Positions 24,752 to 32,554 of a stretch of 33,747 bases of DNA are shown here, in pieces. Location of the stretch: the NCBI RefSeq assembly GCF_016881065.1, contig NZ_WXYN01000023.1, positions 1 to 33,747 on the forward strand, given 5' to 3'. Made by a program: the position numbers and the translations under genes. Origin of the DNA: Planococcus soli (GTDB taxonomy: Bacteria; Bacillota; Bacilli; Bacillales_A; Planococcaceae). The notes beneath the pieces are model-generated. The model saw only the letters and a list, made by a program, of their open reading frames with translations, was not told the DNA's origin and searched no databases. The number at the start of each line of letters is the position of its first letter. The stretch's first letter is position 1.

Positions 24752-24797
24752 GTTATTAGCTTAAAATAGAAAATAAGCAAATACAAGCGGAGGTGGA

Positions 24798-25781
24798 ATG
24801 ATGGATAGCAATTTAAATATGGGTAAAAATTTTATGAAAGCGGCTGTCTTGCACGAGTTCGGAGATGAAAACCAGCTGGTGACAGAATGGATTCCAATAC
24901 CCCAAGTAGATGATCATGATGTTTTGATAAAAGTTGAAGTTGCAGGGGTCGGTCAATGGGATATTTTTGAAAGACAAGGCGGATATGCAAAGATGCTGAA
25001 ATTGGAAGCAAAGTTTCCGTATGTATTAGGGTCTGAAGGTTCAGGGACTATTGTTTCGAAAGGGAAAAGTGTGAAGGGGTTTGAACGAGGAGATAAAGTG
25101 ATGGGGATAGGATTTCTGAATCCTAAAGGCGGTTTTTATGCCGAGTTTGCTGCTCTCGAGCAAAAATATGTAACTCATATTCCACCAAGTATAAGTGTTG
25201 AGGAAGCTGGTGTTATTTCAGGAGCAGGAATAACGGCGCTGCGCGGACTGGAAGATATCTTACAATTAAAAAGGGATGAATCCGTTATGATTTTTGGTGC
25301 CAGCGGCGGAGTGGGACATATTGCTGTGCAGCTTGCCAAACAAATCGGCGCCAAAGTTTTGGCCGTTGCATCGGGAGCTGATGGAGTCGAGATGGTTCGA
25401 AAGCTTGGTATAGAGAATATTGCGGATGGTTACAGAAACGATCTTCTGTCTGCGGCAAAAGCAGTTGAACCTGAAGGGTTTGATGCAGCTTTGTTCACTG
25501 CCGGTGGAGAAATAACCAAAACAATTATGCAGTCGATTAAACCTGGAGGCAAAGCTGCCTATCCAAATGGTGTTTATCCACTGCCGACTAGTGAAAAAAT
25601 CAAAGTGACTGCATTTAATGGAGAGCCTGATGGGGATATAATTAGCAGGTTTACCAACCATGTAAAGATGGGGAATGTAAAAGCGCATATAGATAAATCC
25701 TTTTCGTTGGAAAATGCATTTGCTGCTCATCTGGCATTACAGAAACATTATCTAGGGAAGTTGGCACTAGAAACAACGTGA
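24798..25781 (+). CDS. Zinc-independent MDR-family NADP-dependent oxidoreductase
   Basis: A 327-residue medium-chain dehydrogenase/reductase resembling quinone oxidoreductases. It has the GroES-like N-terminal domain with GVGQWDIFERQGG and VLGSEGSGTIVSKGKSV, and a Rossmann domain with the nucleotide loop FGASGGVGHIAVQLAK. The zinc-binding GHE motif of alcohol dehydrogenases is missing, which puts it with quinone or enone reductases. The substrate is unknown. Two consecutive ATGs (24798 and 24801) follow GGAGGTGG, and a third (24822) is also possible. Divergent from the WYL regulator that probably controls it. Confidence 0.9.
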   Translation: MMDSNLNMGKNFMKAAVLHEFGDENQLVTEWIPIPQVDDHDVLIKVEVAGVGQWDIFERQGGYAKMLKLEAKFPYVLGSEGSGTIVSKGKSVKGFERGDKVMGIGFLNPKGGFYAEFAALEQKYVTHIPPSISVEEAGVISGAGITALRGLEDILQLKRDESVMIFGASGGVGHIAVQLAKQIGAKVLAVASGADGVEMVRKLGIENIADGYRNDLLSAAKAVEPEGFDAALFTAGGEITKTIMQSIKPGGKAAYPNGVYPLPTSEKIKVTAFNGEPDGDIISRFTNHVKMGNVKAHIDKSFSLENAFAAHLALQKHYLGKLALETT

Positions 25782-25843
25782 AACTGATTTAACCTATTTG
25801 GAATTCGAAAAGGATAAGATTTCGAGAGAAACGGCAATATCAA

Positions 25844-25885
25844 ATAAGAAGCGAGAAACTTAGCTGCAAGTTTCTCGCTTCTTAT
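25844..25885. terminator. Long hairpin between convergent oxidoreductase and ykkD
   Basis: A perfect 18-bp stem, ATAAGAAGCGAGAAACTT (25844-25861) and its complement (25868-25885), with loop AGCTGC. T runs are weak on both sides, but the position between convergent genes suggests bidirectional termination. Confidence 0.75.
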
Positions 25886-25918
25886 AATTCATAAATTAAA
25901 GGATAGAGGGTTTGCGGT

Positions 25919-26233
25919 TCAAGAAACCAGTTTCAACCCAACTGCTGAACCCAACACCATGGCAATAAAGAGGATTCGCTTCCAATCCTTGGATTCATTG
26001 TAGAAAAGCATGCCGAGTATAGCACCGCCGGATGCTCCGATTCCAGTCCAAATGGCGTAAGCTGTTCCCATGGCCAGGGTTTCCATGGCATAAGCCAAAA
26101 AGATAAAGCTTGCACCAAAGCCAATAAGCAACAATAAAAGAGATTGCCAATTGCGGTCCTGATGCAGCTTGTTGATCATTGCCACACCGAACATTTCAAA
26201 TACGCCTGCCAAAACCAATGCTGTCCACGCCAT
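25919..26233 (-). CDS. ykkD: SMR-family exporter subunit YkkD (guanidinium export pair)
   Basis: A 104-residue, four-helix small multidrug resistance protein. The conserved membrane glutamate is Glu13 (VLAGVFEMFGV), and the GTAYAIWTGIGASGGAILG helix-3 signature is present. With YkkC it forms a two-gene unit whose B. subtilis counterpart was first described as a paired drug transporter; guanidine-I riboswitch-linked SMR proteins export guanidinium. Its start abuts the end of ykkC (base 26233 shared), indicating coupled translation. ATG with GAGGAAGAG upstream within ykkC. Confidence 0.92.
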   Translation of the reverse strand: MAWTALVLAGVFEMFGVAMINKLHQDRNWQSLLLLLIGFGASFIFLAYAMETLAMGTAYAIWTGIGASGGAILGMLFYNESKDWKRILFIAMVLGSAVGLKLVS

Positions 26234-26574
26234 TATACTCTTCCTCCTTCAGAAATCGGATCTTTCGTTACTAATTTCAAGCCGATGACGCCTGCCAACA
26301 AAACGCCGACCAACAGAAGTTTGGCTGCACTGAACGGCTCGTTAAAGATGATGATTTCAGATAGAACTGTTCCTGCTGTCCCAAGTCCAACAAAAACCGC
26401 ATAAACCGTTCCGACCGGCAACTTACGGCCTGCCATGATCATGACCGTGAAACTGATGACAATTGCGATGACTGTAATTGTCCAATCCCAAAACCCATCA
26501 GCATGTTTTAAGCCAATGACCCAAACAACTTCAAAAACCGCAGCAAGTATTACTTTCACCCAATTTGAATTCAC
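26233..26574 (-). CDS. ykkC: SMR-family exporter subunit YkkC (guanidinium export pair)
   Basis: A 113-residue SMR protein with four membrane helices, conserved Glu15 ([19 protein letters not shown]) and the [19 protein letters not shown] signature. The W-x-x-G-L-K segment is common to guanidinium exporters (Gdx/SugE). GTG start (26572-26574) preceded by AGGAGG. Encoded directly downstream of a guanidine-I riboswitch and its terminator, which supports guanidinium rather than drugs as the natural substrate. Functions as a heteromeric pair with YkkD by analogy. Confidence 0.93.
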   Translation of the reverse strand: MNSNWVKVILAAVFEVVWVIGLKHADGFWDWTITVIAIVISFTVMIMAGRKLPVGTVYAVFVGLGTAGTVLSEIIIFNEPFSAAKLLLVGVLLAGVIGLKLVTKDPISEGGRV

Positions 26575-26607
26575 TCTAAATTCCTCCTAGTTTGTATCTA
26601 TAGAAAT

Positions 26608-26653
26608 AAAAAAGCCCGGGAGAACTGTAAAAAACAGTTTCTCCCAGGCTTTT
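26608..26653 (-). terminator. Expression-platform terminator of the guanidine-I riboswitch
   Basis: On the minus strand AGCCTGGGAGAAACTGT pairs with ACAGTTCTCCCGGGCT (plus coordinates 26650-26613), followed by a U-rich tract to 26608. The 5' arm overlaps the 3' edge of the aptamer (CTGGGAG), so aptamer folding and termination compete. Confidence 0.88.
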
Positions 26654-26731
26654 GTCCTTCCGTGACACAGCAGAGCTGTGAGTTTTCTCTCGGACCAGGC
26701 CAGTGTGTATGCTGCGGAACCCTAGAAAACA
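26641..26731 (-). ncRNA. Guanidine-I (ykkC) riboswitch aptamer
   Basis: Reading the minus strand, the class signatures appear in order: CTAGGGTTCCG, a stem pairing CAG with CTG, CTGGTCCGAGAGAAAAC, a second hairpin, then CACGGAAGGACAAAAGCC and GGGAG. These are the conserved blocks of the ykkC guanidine-I riboswitch, which senses free guanidinium and turns genes on. It stands directly upstream of ykkC-ykkD. Confidence 0.96.
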
Positions 26732-26754
26732 TTTCAGATATGCAATTACTTTGT

Positions 26755-26783
26755 ATTGTACAAGCTTTGCCGGAATACTTCAA
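26755..26783 (-). promoter_or_regulatory. Sigma-A promoter of the ykkCD riboswitch transcript
   Basis: On the minus strand TTGAAG (26783-26778), a 17-base spacer and TACAAT (26760-26755). The start would fall just before the aptamer. It begins only about 40 bp after the paiB stop on the same strand; no paiB terminator is seen. Confidence 0.85.
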
Positions 26784-26823
26784 GCCACTTGTTCGATTGC
26801 TGCCCGGATGAAGAATTGAAAAC

Positions 26824-27447
26824 TTAAAGCGGATTTTTAGAGTTTCTGCCCATCACATCAGCGACTTGCTTTGAAGCTGAACTTTCTTCTTTTTGCAGCC
26901 GGTCGATGATGTTCTTGTAATCCGTTTCGTTTCGGTTCTGGCTCATTTTATACGCGGCTTGAACTTCCCTGATTGGAATCCTGAACCCTACAATGCCTTT
27001 TAGTTCTTTTTCCAGCAGTGAAGGGGAGAGGTTGTCCCATAGAACCGGATTTTCACGGTGGCTTTCGTATTTTTGCATTAAGTTCGTCAAATCCTGTTTT
27101 AATTCTTCTTCGGTCATAAGTTGTGCGGTGCCATAGAGATGGACAGCCTGGTAGTTCCAGGTTGGAACGTTTTCCTGTTCATACCAGGAAGAAGAGATAT
27201 ATGCATGTGGCCCCTGGAACATGATGAGTACTTCTTCAGACGTTTCAAATGTTCGCCACTGGGGATTTCCGTATGCCATATGCCCGGTTATGAAATAATC
27301 TTCACCTTGTTTTTTCAACTGAAGCGGGAGGTGGGTCGCAATGGGTTTTCCTTTTTTTGTAGTGACAAGTGTTGCGAACGAGTTTTGCTGAACAAAATCT
27401 GTGATTTCATCAAAATCGCTGACCTTAAAATATTTTGGAATATACAT
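26824..27447 (-). CDS. paiB: PaiB-type FMN-binding protein / negative regulator
   Basis: A 207-residue split-barrel flavin-binding protein. The B. subtilis homologue PaiB, with PaiA, lowers expression of degradative enzymes and sporulation genes. Typical blocks are MYIPKYFKV at the start, ATLVTTKKGKPIATHLPL, GHMAYGNPQW, MFQGPHAYISSSWYE and VPTWNYQAVHLYGTAQL, followed by GIVGFRIPI and AAYKMSQNR near the C-terminus. ATG with AAAGGTGG upstream. Last gene of the marR-paiA-paiB unit. No separate terminator is visible before the ykkCD promoter. Confidence 0.95.
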   Translation of the reverse strand: MYIPKYFKVSDFDEITDFVQQNSFATLVTTKKGKPIATHLPLQLKKQGEDYFITGHMAYGNPQWRTFETSEEVLIMFQGPHAYISSSWYEQENVPTWNYQAVHLYGTAQLMTEEELKQDLTNLMQKYESHRENPVLWDNLSPSLLEKELKGIVGFRIPIREVQAAYKMSQNRNETDYKNIIDRLQKEESSASKQVADVMGRNSKNPL

Positions 27448-27473
27448 AAAGATCCACCTTTCAGATATGCGTA

Positions 27474-28013
<540 letters not shown>

Positions 28014-28466
28014 TCAATAATCTCGCTTGTTGCCTTTTTTTACCGATTCCCAGTCCTTTTCGACATTTTTCCGGATGCGCTGCAAAAGCACAAATGCGCT
28101 ATCTTTTTCTTCTTCGGAAAAGCCGCTTAAAGCTACCTCATCTGAATGGGCATTTTCTCTTTTGATAAAAGGATAGACCGCATTCGCTTTTTCGGTAGGG
28201 AAAAGCCCTTTGGTTTTTTTGTTGTATGGATCATCTTTTTTTTCGATAAACCCATTTGCTTCAAGCTTTTGAAGTGCACGGGTAGCGGTGGAACGATCCA
28301 CTTTGATCATTTCCAGCAATTGTGCATGGATAATTCCTGGATGTTCACAAATCCGCACAATGTACAAATACTGTCCTTTGGTCAAATCGAACTCTTTGAA
28401 TTCGATGTTGCTGATGGAATCCAGAGCTCTCGCTATCATGCCGATTTCACGCAAAATTTCTTTCAT
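28014..28466 (-). CDS. MarR-family transcriptional regulator
   Basis: A 150-residue winged-helix regulator. The recognition segment is LLEMIKVDRSTATRALQKLEANGFIEK, followed by the wing DDPYNKKTKGLFPT, and helices for dimerisation lie at both ends. The start is ATG at 28464-28466 (MKEILRE), with AGAGGAG five bases upstream. An alternative start at 28502 would include the leader and a second operator half. It is first in an operon with paiA-paiB, which B. subtilis paiAB lacks, to my knowledge. The palindrome at 28532-28553 is its probable own operator. The inducer is unknown. Confidence 0.92.
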   Translation of the reverse strand: MKEILREIGMIARALDSISNIEFKEFDLTKGQYLYIVRICEHPGIIHAQLLEMIKVDRSTATRALQKLEANGFIEKKDDPYNKKTKGLFPTEKANAVYPFIKRENAHSDEVALSGFSEEEKDSAFVLLQRIRKNVEKDWESVKKGNKRDY

Positions 28467-28519
28467 GGAATCTCCTCTTTTACAGTTTAGTTGCAAATAC
28501 AATAAAAATAATTAAGAAA

Positions 28520-28548
28520 AATATATCATCATTTTGTTGCACTTGCAA
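28520..28548 (-). promoter_or_regulatory. Promoter of the marR-paiA-paiB operon
   Basis: On the minus strand TTGCAA (28548-28543), a 17-base spacer and TATATT (28525-28520). The -35 is inside the palindromic operator. Confidence 0.7.
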
Positions 28549-28553
28549 CAAAA
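28532..28553. promoter_or_regulatory. MarR operator palindrome
   Basis: TTTTGTTGCA-CT-TGCAACAAAA, a perfect 10-bp inverted repeat overlapping the -35 of the marR operon. A related half (TAGTTGCAA, about 28488-28496) lies between the promoter and the marR ribosome binding site, perhaps a second weaker site. Confidence 0.85.
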
Positions 28554-28640
28554 ATCTTGTGGGTTTGATGTCTGTCTTTAAGAAATATTTTCATATTCTA
28601 GTTGTCCATTAAGTTATAAGGCTTATTTTAGCAGATGCTC

Positions 28641-28669
28641 TTGAACATATAAGTATATGCTGATATGAT
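28641..28669 (+). promoter_or_regulatory. Promoter of the ars operon
   Basis: TTGAAC (28641-28646), 17-base spacer, TATGAT (28664-28669). The start would be near 28676, about 70 bp before the arsR ATG. Confidence 0.85.
28646..28659. promoter_or_regulatory. ArsR operator
   Basis: CATATA-AG-TATATG, a perfect inverted repeat placed in the spacer between the -35 and -10 hexamers of the ars promoter. It resembles ArsR/SmtB operators, with AT-rich ATA arms. Confidence 0.75.
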
Positions 28670-28745
28670 ATTGTAAGTTTCAACAGCAGCAATAAAAGAA
28701 ATTCCATAGCTTTAAAAGAATCCAATGAATGAGGTGAAAGAAAAG

Positions 28746-29096
28746 ATGGAAGTAAAAGCGAAGGAAATTGAAATCGAACAAGCCACCACCGTGTTAAAGC
28801 TTCTAGGAGACAAAACGCGATTGTCCATGATGAAGCTGCTTGAAAAGAATGAATGCTGTGTCTGCGAATTTGTAGAAATCTTTAACATTACACAGCCGGC
28901 CATCAGCCAGCATCTGCGCAAATTGCGCGATGTCGGATTGGTGAAGGAAAACCGAAAAGGGCAGTGGATTTTTTATTCGCTGAACACAGACAGTACGATG
29001 TATGAAATGGTGTTGCATATTCTGGCATTTATTCCAAGCCAGGACGAGCGGATCCAGGAATTAGAAAAACAAGGTTTGCGAATTAGTTGCAAATAA
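28746..29096 (+). CDS. arsR: Arsenic-responsive repressor ArsR
   Basis: A 116-residue ArsR/SmtB winged-helix repressor that releases DNA on binding As(III) or Sb(III). The alpha-3 metal-binding motif NECCVCEF contributes Cys37, Cys38 and Cys40 (E. coli ArsR has ELCVCDL). The recognition helix lies in [20 protein letters not shown]. Cys115 is near the C-terminus. I take the ATG at 28746, nine bases after GAGGTG. An ATG at 28725 is in frame but lacks a ribosome binding site. It is the first gene of arsR-arsB-arsC-phosphatase and overlaps none of them (13-base gap to arsB). Confidence 0.94.
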   Translation: MEVKAKEIEIEQATTVLKLLGDKTRLSMMKLLEKNECCVCEFVEIFNITQPAISQHLRKLRDVGLVKENRKGQWIFYSLNTDSTMYEMVLHILAFIPSQDERIQELEKQGLRISCK

Positions 29097-29109
29097 TGGA
29101 GGGAATTAC

Positions 29110-30405
29110 ATGTTACAAGTGGTTTTAGCATCGGTGATTTTCCTCCTCACACTTGTACTCGTCATTTGGCAGCCGCGCAATCTTTCGATTGGGTGGTCAG
29201 CTATCGGCGGTGCAATTCTTGCCTTATTGGTCGGGGTAGTCGATTTTCAAGATGTATCGGATGTAGTAGGAATCGTATGGAACGCAACACTGGCTTTTAT
29301 CGCCATCATCATCATCTCGTTGATTCTGGATGAAATTGGATTTTTCGAGTGGGCAGCTTTACATATGGCGCGAATCGCCAAAGGAAACGGATTGCGCATG
29401 TTTGTTTTTGTCAGCATCCTCGGTGCTTTTGTAGCAGCCTTGTTTGCGAATGACGGAGCAGCGCTGATTTTAACGCCGATTGTTCTGGCAATGGTCCGGA
29501 ACTTGAATTTCTCGGAAAAAATGATTTTCCCGTTTATCATCGCCAGCGGATTTATAGCGGATACGACGTCGCTGCCGCTAGTCGTCAGTAACTTGGTAAA
29601 CATCGTTTCGGCCGACTTTTTCGGCATTGGATTTGTGGAATATGCATCCCGGATGATTGTTCCGAATCTATTTGCTTTAGTTTCCAGTATTTTGGTGCTG
29701 TATTTGTTTTTCCGCAAAGACATACCGAAAAACTACGATGCAACAAATTTGAAAAAGCCGGTTGATGCCATCAAGGATCACAAGATGTTCCGCCTGTCAT
29801 GGGTGGTTCTTGCGGTATTGCTCATCGGCTATTTCTCAAGTGAATTTATTGGTGTACCGGTTTCCATCGTAGCCGGCATCATCGCCATCTTCTTCTTACT
29901 GATGGCACAGAAGAGTCCGGCTGTCCGCACGCGGATCATCTTGCGCGGGGCACCGTGGGCGATTGTCTTCTTTTCACTTGGCATGTACGTCGTGGTCTAC
30001 GGACTTCGAAATGTCGGGTTGACCAGTATTTTAGCAGATGTTATTCAGACCGCTGCAGATCAAGGATTGTTTGTGGCGACGATGTCCATGGGCTTTATCG
30101 CAGCCATCCTATCGTCCATCATGAATAACATGCCGACCGTGATGATCAATGCCTTGGCGATTTCCGAGACACAGACAAGCGGAACTATTCGCGAAGCGTT
30201 GATTTATGCGAACATCATCGGGTCGGATTTAGGTCCGAAAATCACACCGATCGGCTCACTTGCTACATTGCTATGGCTTCACGTGTTGTCGGTAAAAGGT
30301 GTGAAAATCTCATGGGGGACGTATTTCAAGGTCGGTATTATCTTAACGGTTCCGACGCTGATTGCGACTCTCGTAGGGTTGTATCTATGGTTATTAGTTC
30401 TGTAA
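29110..30405 (+). CDS. arsB: Arsenite/antimonite efflux permease ArsB
   Basis: A 431-residue membrane protein with about 12 helices, of the ArsB/NhaD ion-transporter superfamily rather than Acr3. Family marks are [14 protein letters not shown] near the start, [41 protein letters not shown] and the C-terminal [21 protein letters not shown]. It exports As(OH)3 produced by ArsC, using proton motive force alone, since no arsA ATPase is present. ATG preceded by GGAGGG. A 33-base gap to arsC. Confidence 0.96.
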   Translation: MLQVVLASVIFLLTLVLVIWQPRNLSIGWSAIGGAILALLVGVVDFQDVSDVVGIVWNATLAFIAIIIISLILDEIGFFEWAALHMARIAKGNGLRMFVFVSILGAFVAALFANDGAALILTPIVLAMVRNLNFSEKMIFPFIIASGFIADTTSLPLVVSNLVNIVSADFFGIGFVEYASRMIVPNLFALVSSILVLYLFFRKDIPKNYDATNLKKPVDAIKDHKMFRLSWVVLAVLLIGYFSSEFIGVPVSIVAGIIAIFFLLMAQKSPAVRTRIILRGAPWAIVFFSLGMYVVVYGLRNVGLTSILADVIQTAADQGLFVATMSMGFIAAILSSIMNNMPTVMINALAISETQTSGTIREALIYANIIGSDLGPKITPIGSLATLLWLHVLSVKGVKISWGTYFKVGIILTVPTLIATLVGLYLWLLVL

Positions 30406-30438
30406 AAATAAATGTAAAAGAAAAAGGAGTTTTTTCTA

Positions 30439-30858
30439 ATGACGAAAAAAACATTATATTTTCTCTGCACTGGCAATTCATGCCGCAGCCAGATGGCAGA
30501 AGGCTGGGGAAAACAAATCCTTGGGGATGAGTGGCAGGTCTTGAGTGCGGGCATCGAAGCACACGGACTGAACCCGAACGCCGTAAAAGCAATGAACGAA
30601 GTGGACATCGACATTTCGGGCCAAACTTCCGACATCATTGACTTGGAAATCTTGAACAATGCCGACTTTGTCGTAATGCTTTGCGGCGATGCGGCGGACA
30701 AATGTCCGATGACACCGCCGCACGTCAAACGCGATCATTGGGGATTTACCGATCCGGCGAAAGCAGAAGGATCGGATGAAGAAAAATGGACGGTCTTCCA
30801 AAATGTCCGTGATGAAATTGGAGAGCGGATTCGTCAATTTGCGGAAACAGGCAAATAG
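30439..30858 (+). CDS. arsC: Thioredoxin-coupled arsenate reductase ArsC
   Basis: Reduces arsenate to arsenite using a low-molecular-weight tyrosine-phosphatase fold. The P-loop CTGNSCR (Cys10 to Arg16) holds the attacking Cys10. The relay cysteines Cys82 and Cys89 ([15 protein letters not shown]) pass the disulfide to thioredoxin, as in B. subtilis ArsC. Cys15 and the acid Asp105 (GFTDPA) are present. The 139 residues are full length. AAAGGAG nine bases before the ATG. Third gene of the ars operon. Confidence 0.97.
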   Translation: MTKKTLYFLCTGNSCRSQMAEGWGKQILGDEWQVLSAGIEAHGLNPNAVKAMNEVDIDISGQTSDIIDLEILNNADFVVMLCGDAADKCPMTPPHVKRDHWGFTDPAKAEGSDEEKWTVFQNVRDEIGERIRQFAETGK

Positions 30859-30909
30859 GAAAATGAAATTACCAGGAGCAACGGAAAATCCAAGATTGGA
30901 GGAAACGAC

Positions 30910-31338
30910 ATGACTAAAGAATATCAGGAGTTAGTAAAAGACCGCATTTTTATTGGTGGCGCAGCCGATGCAAGAGCCGCAGCAGCTACTGAAAACATTG
31001 ATGTAGTGATCGACTTGCGTGCAGAAGCAGCAGAAGGCGAATATGATTATGTCCGTGTCCACAGTCCGATAGTGGATGATTCGGATGAGCAGCAGGATGA
31101 GTCGATTAAAAAAGCCATCGATCAAGTAGTGGATGCCTATAATGGAGGCAAGAAAGTCTATTTCCACTGCGCAGGAGGCAGCAACCGGGCCGGTACTGTA
31201 GCTGTCGGTACGCTATTGGCACTTGGCAAAGCTGATACGGTTGAGGAAGCGGAAGCCCAAGCGACTGCTGTACGCCCGATCATCATGGTGAAACCACAAT
31301 TAAAAGAATCACTCAAACGTATTTTTCATCAAAACTGA
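30910..31338 (+). CDS. Dual-specificity-phosphatase-like protein in the ars operon
   Basis: A 142-residue cytosolic protein with the cysteine-phosphatase P-loop HCAGGSNRAG (Cys87 and Arg93, fitting HCX5R) and a plausible general-acid region IVDDSDE (Asp56/Asp57) at the expected distance before it. The N-terminal KDRIFIGGAADA and VVIDLRAEA match the DSP fold of small phosphatases in Firmicutes. It starts 51 bases after arsC with GGAGG upstream, and the first terminator in the unit is after it, so it is co-transcribed with arsRBC. Its role in arsenic resistance is unknown. Phosphatase, arsenate-ester hydrolase or reductase-like activity are all possible on fold grounds. Confidence 0.85.
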   Translation: MTKEYQELVKDRIFIGGAADARAAAATENIDVVIDLRAEAAEGEYDYVRVHSPIVDDSDEQQDESIKKAIDQVVDAYNGGKKVYFHCAGGSNRAGTVAVGTLLALGKADTVEEAEAQATAVRPIIMVKPQLKESLKRIFHQN

Positions 31339-31415
31339 TTTTTAGAATGGTAATTAAAGTGGGCAGAATAGTTTGTTTCTGCTTCCCAATAGTTATTTTG
31401 ATAGGTAGACAAATG

Positions 31416-31438
31416 GAGCTCGCGATTGGGCTCTTTTT
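31416..31438 (+). terminator. Terminator of the ars operon
   Basis: GAGCTC-GCGATT-GGGCTC, a 6-bp stem with one G-U pair, followed by five T (31434-31438). A second imperfect hairpin (GGGCAGAA...TTCTGCTTCCC, about 31361-31387) precedes it. Confidence 0.75.
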
Positions 31439-31601
31439 GTTTTGGCTGTGGTCAGGTAAAACATAGGAAATTCGGTCTTGCTGATTGAATGTGGTGCACC
31501 GGCTGTCTTGCCAATTTCTGCAGGTCTGACTAGCCTCTTGAATTTGGGGTATAAGATGAATCAGACTTTCTTTAAAGTAAACCGCCAAAGGAGGGTGTAA
31601 A

Positions 31602-32267
31602 ATGGACAATTCTATCAAAGCTTTTGTTTTCGATGTTTACGGAACATTGTTTGATGTAACGGCGATCAAAAAAGAATGCGAGGATCTCTATCCGGGCTAC
31701 GGTGAGAAGATCAGCCAAACTTGGAGAACCAAACAAGTTGAATACTTTATGCTGCGCCAGCTGATGGGGAACTATGACACACTCTACTCCATTACACACC
31801 AGGCATTGAAACATACCCTAAAAGAAAATGGTCTGCAGAGCAGCGAACAGAACGAACATCTGTTGCTCGAAGCCTATCTCCATTTGCCACTATATATGGA
31901 AGTTGAGGCAGTTCTTGCTCAATTGGAAGATAAGAATTTAGTGGTATTTTCCAACGGCTCCCACGATATGCTGGATCCTTTGATCGAGAATGCCGGATTG
32001 ACTGATTTATTTTCACGCATTATCAGCATCGATGAAGTCAAACAGTTTAAGCCTGCGCCTGCATCTTATGAATATGCATGGGAGAAATTCGGTATTGAAA
32101 AACACGAAGTCCTGTTTATGTCATCAAACGGCTGGGACATTTCAGGTGCTAAAAATTTCGGGTTTCAAACGGCTTGGATCAACCGCAAAAACTTACCGAA
32201 AGAAGAGCTTGGATTGGAGCCGGATTATATTTTCAAAGATTTAAACGGATTATTGAAATGGAAGTAG
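31602..32267 (+). CDS. Type II haloacid dehalogenase (HAD superfamily)
   Basis: A 221-residue HAD hydrolase. The nucleophile Asp11 is in VFDVYGTLFDV. Residues characteristic of L-2-haloacid dehalogenases are all visible: Arg42 (TWRTKQVEY), Ser117/Asn118 (FSNGSHD), Lys150 (QFKPAPASYE), Tyr156, and SSNGWDISGA with Asn176 and Asp179. This supports hydrolysis of 2-haloacids, though many such genes have no known natural substrate. ATG with AAAGGAGGG upstream. It sits alone between the ars terminator and the manganese riboswitch; no dehalogenation pathway partners are adjacent. Confidence 0.92.
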   Translation: MDNSIKAFVFDVYGTLFDVTAIKKECEDLYPGYGEKISQTWRTKQVEYFMLRQLMGNYDTLYSITHQALKHTLKENGLQSSEQNEHLLLEAYLHLPLYMEVEAVLAQLEDKNLVVFSNGSHDMLDPLIENAGLTDLFSRIISIDEVKQFKPAPASYEYAWEKFGIEKHEVLFMSSNGWDISGAKNFGFQTAWINRKNLPKEELGLEPDYIFKDLNGLLKWK

Positions 32268-32398
32268 CAACTGGTCCAACTAAAATTGAAAAAACTTGCA
32301 ATAAATAAAATAATTCACAATTCGGACGAATTTTTAGTTCCCAAAAAGGCCGCTTCATGTTATTGTATTTATACAACGAAATATACTTTTGACTTCAC

Positions 32399-32501
32399 GT
32401 CAAAGGGGAGTAGCTTTAGGGAAACCTATTTCACAATCGTCATTACATGGTTCGTAGCCATCGGTTGTGATAGCAGAAATTTGCTTAGCGAGACCTTTGC
32501 C
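32399..32501 (+). ncRNA. Manganese (yybP-ykoY) riboswitch aptamer
   Basis: The class signature blocks are present: CAAAGGGGAGTAGC at 32401, the GGTTCGTAGCC hairpin, then GCAGAAATTTGCTTAGCGAGACCTTTG. P1 pairs CAAAGG (32401) with CCTTTG (32494-32499). This class senses Mn2+ through the two L-loops. The P1 3' strand is also the 5' arm of the downstream terminator, so Mn2+ binding should favour read-through into the TerC-type gene. A TATACT -10-like hexamer lies at 32382-32387 without a clear -35. Confidence 0.95.
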
Positions 32502-32526
32502 TTTAATTAGGCAAGGGTCTTTTTTG
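32491..32526 (+). terminator. Expression-platform terminator of the Mn riboswitch
   Basis: AGACCTTTGCCT (32491-32502), loop TTAATT, AGGCAAGGGTCT (32509-32520), followed by a T run. Mutually exclusive with aptamer P1. Confidence 0.92.
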
Positions 32527-32554
32527 TTGGCAAAAAATAGGAGGATGATGAAAG

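Noticed and set aside
29247-29723. Minus-strand open frame of 158 codons
   Set aside because: Antisense shadow of arsB, composition reflects the complementary strand of a membrane protein.
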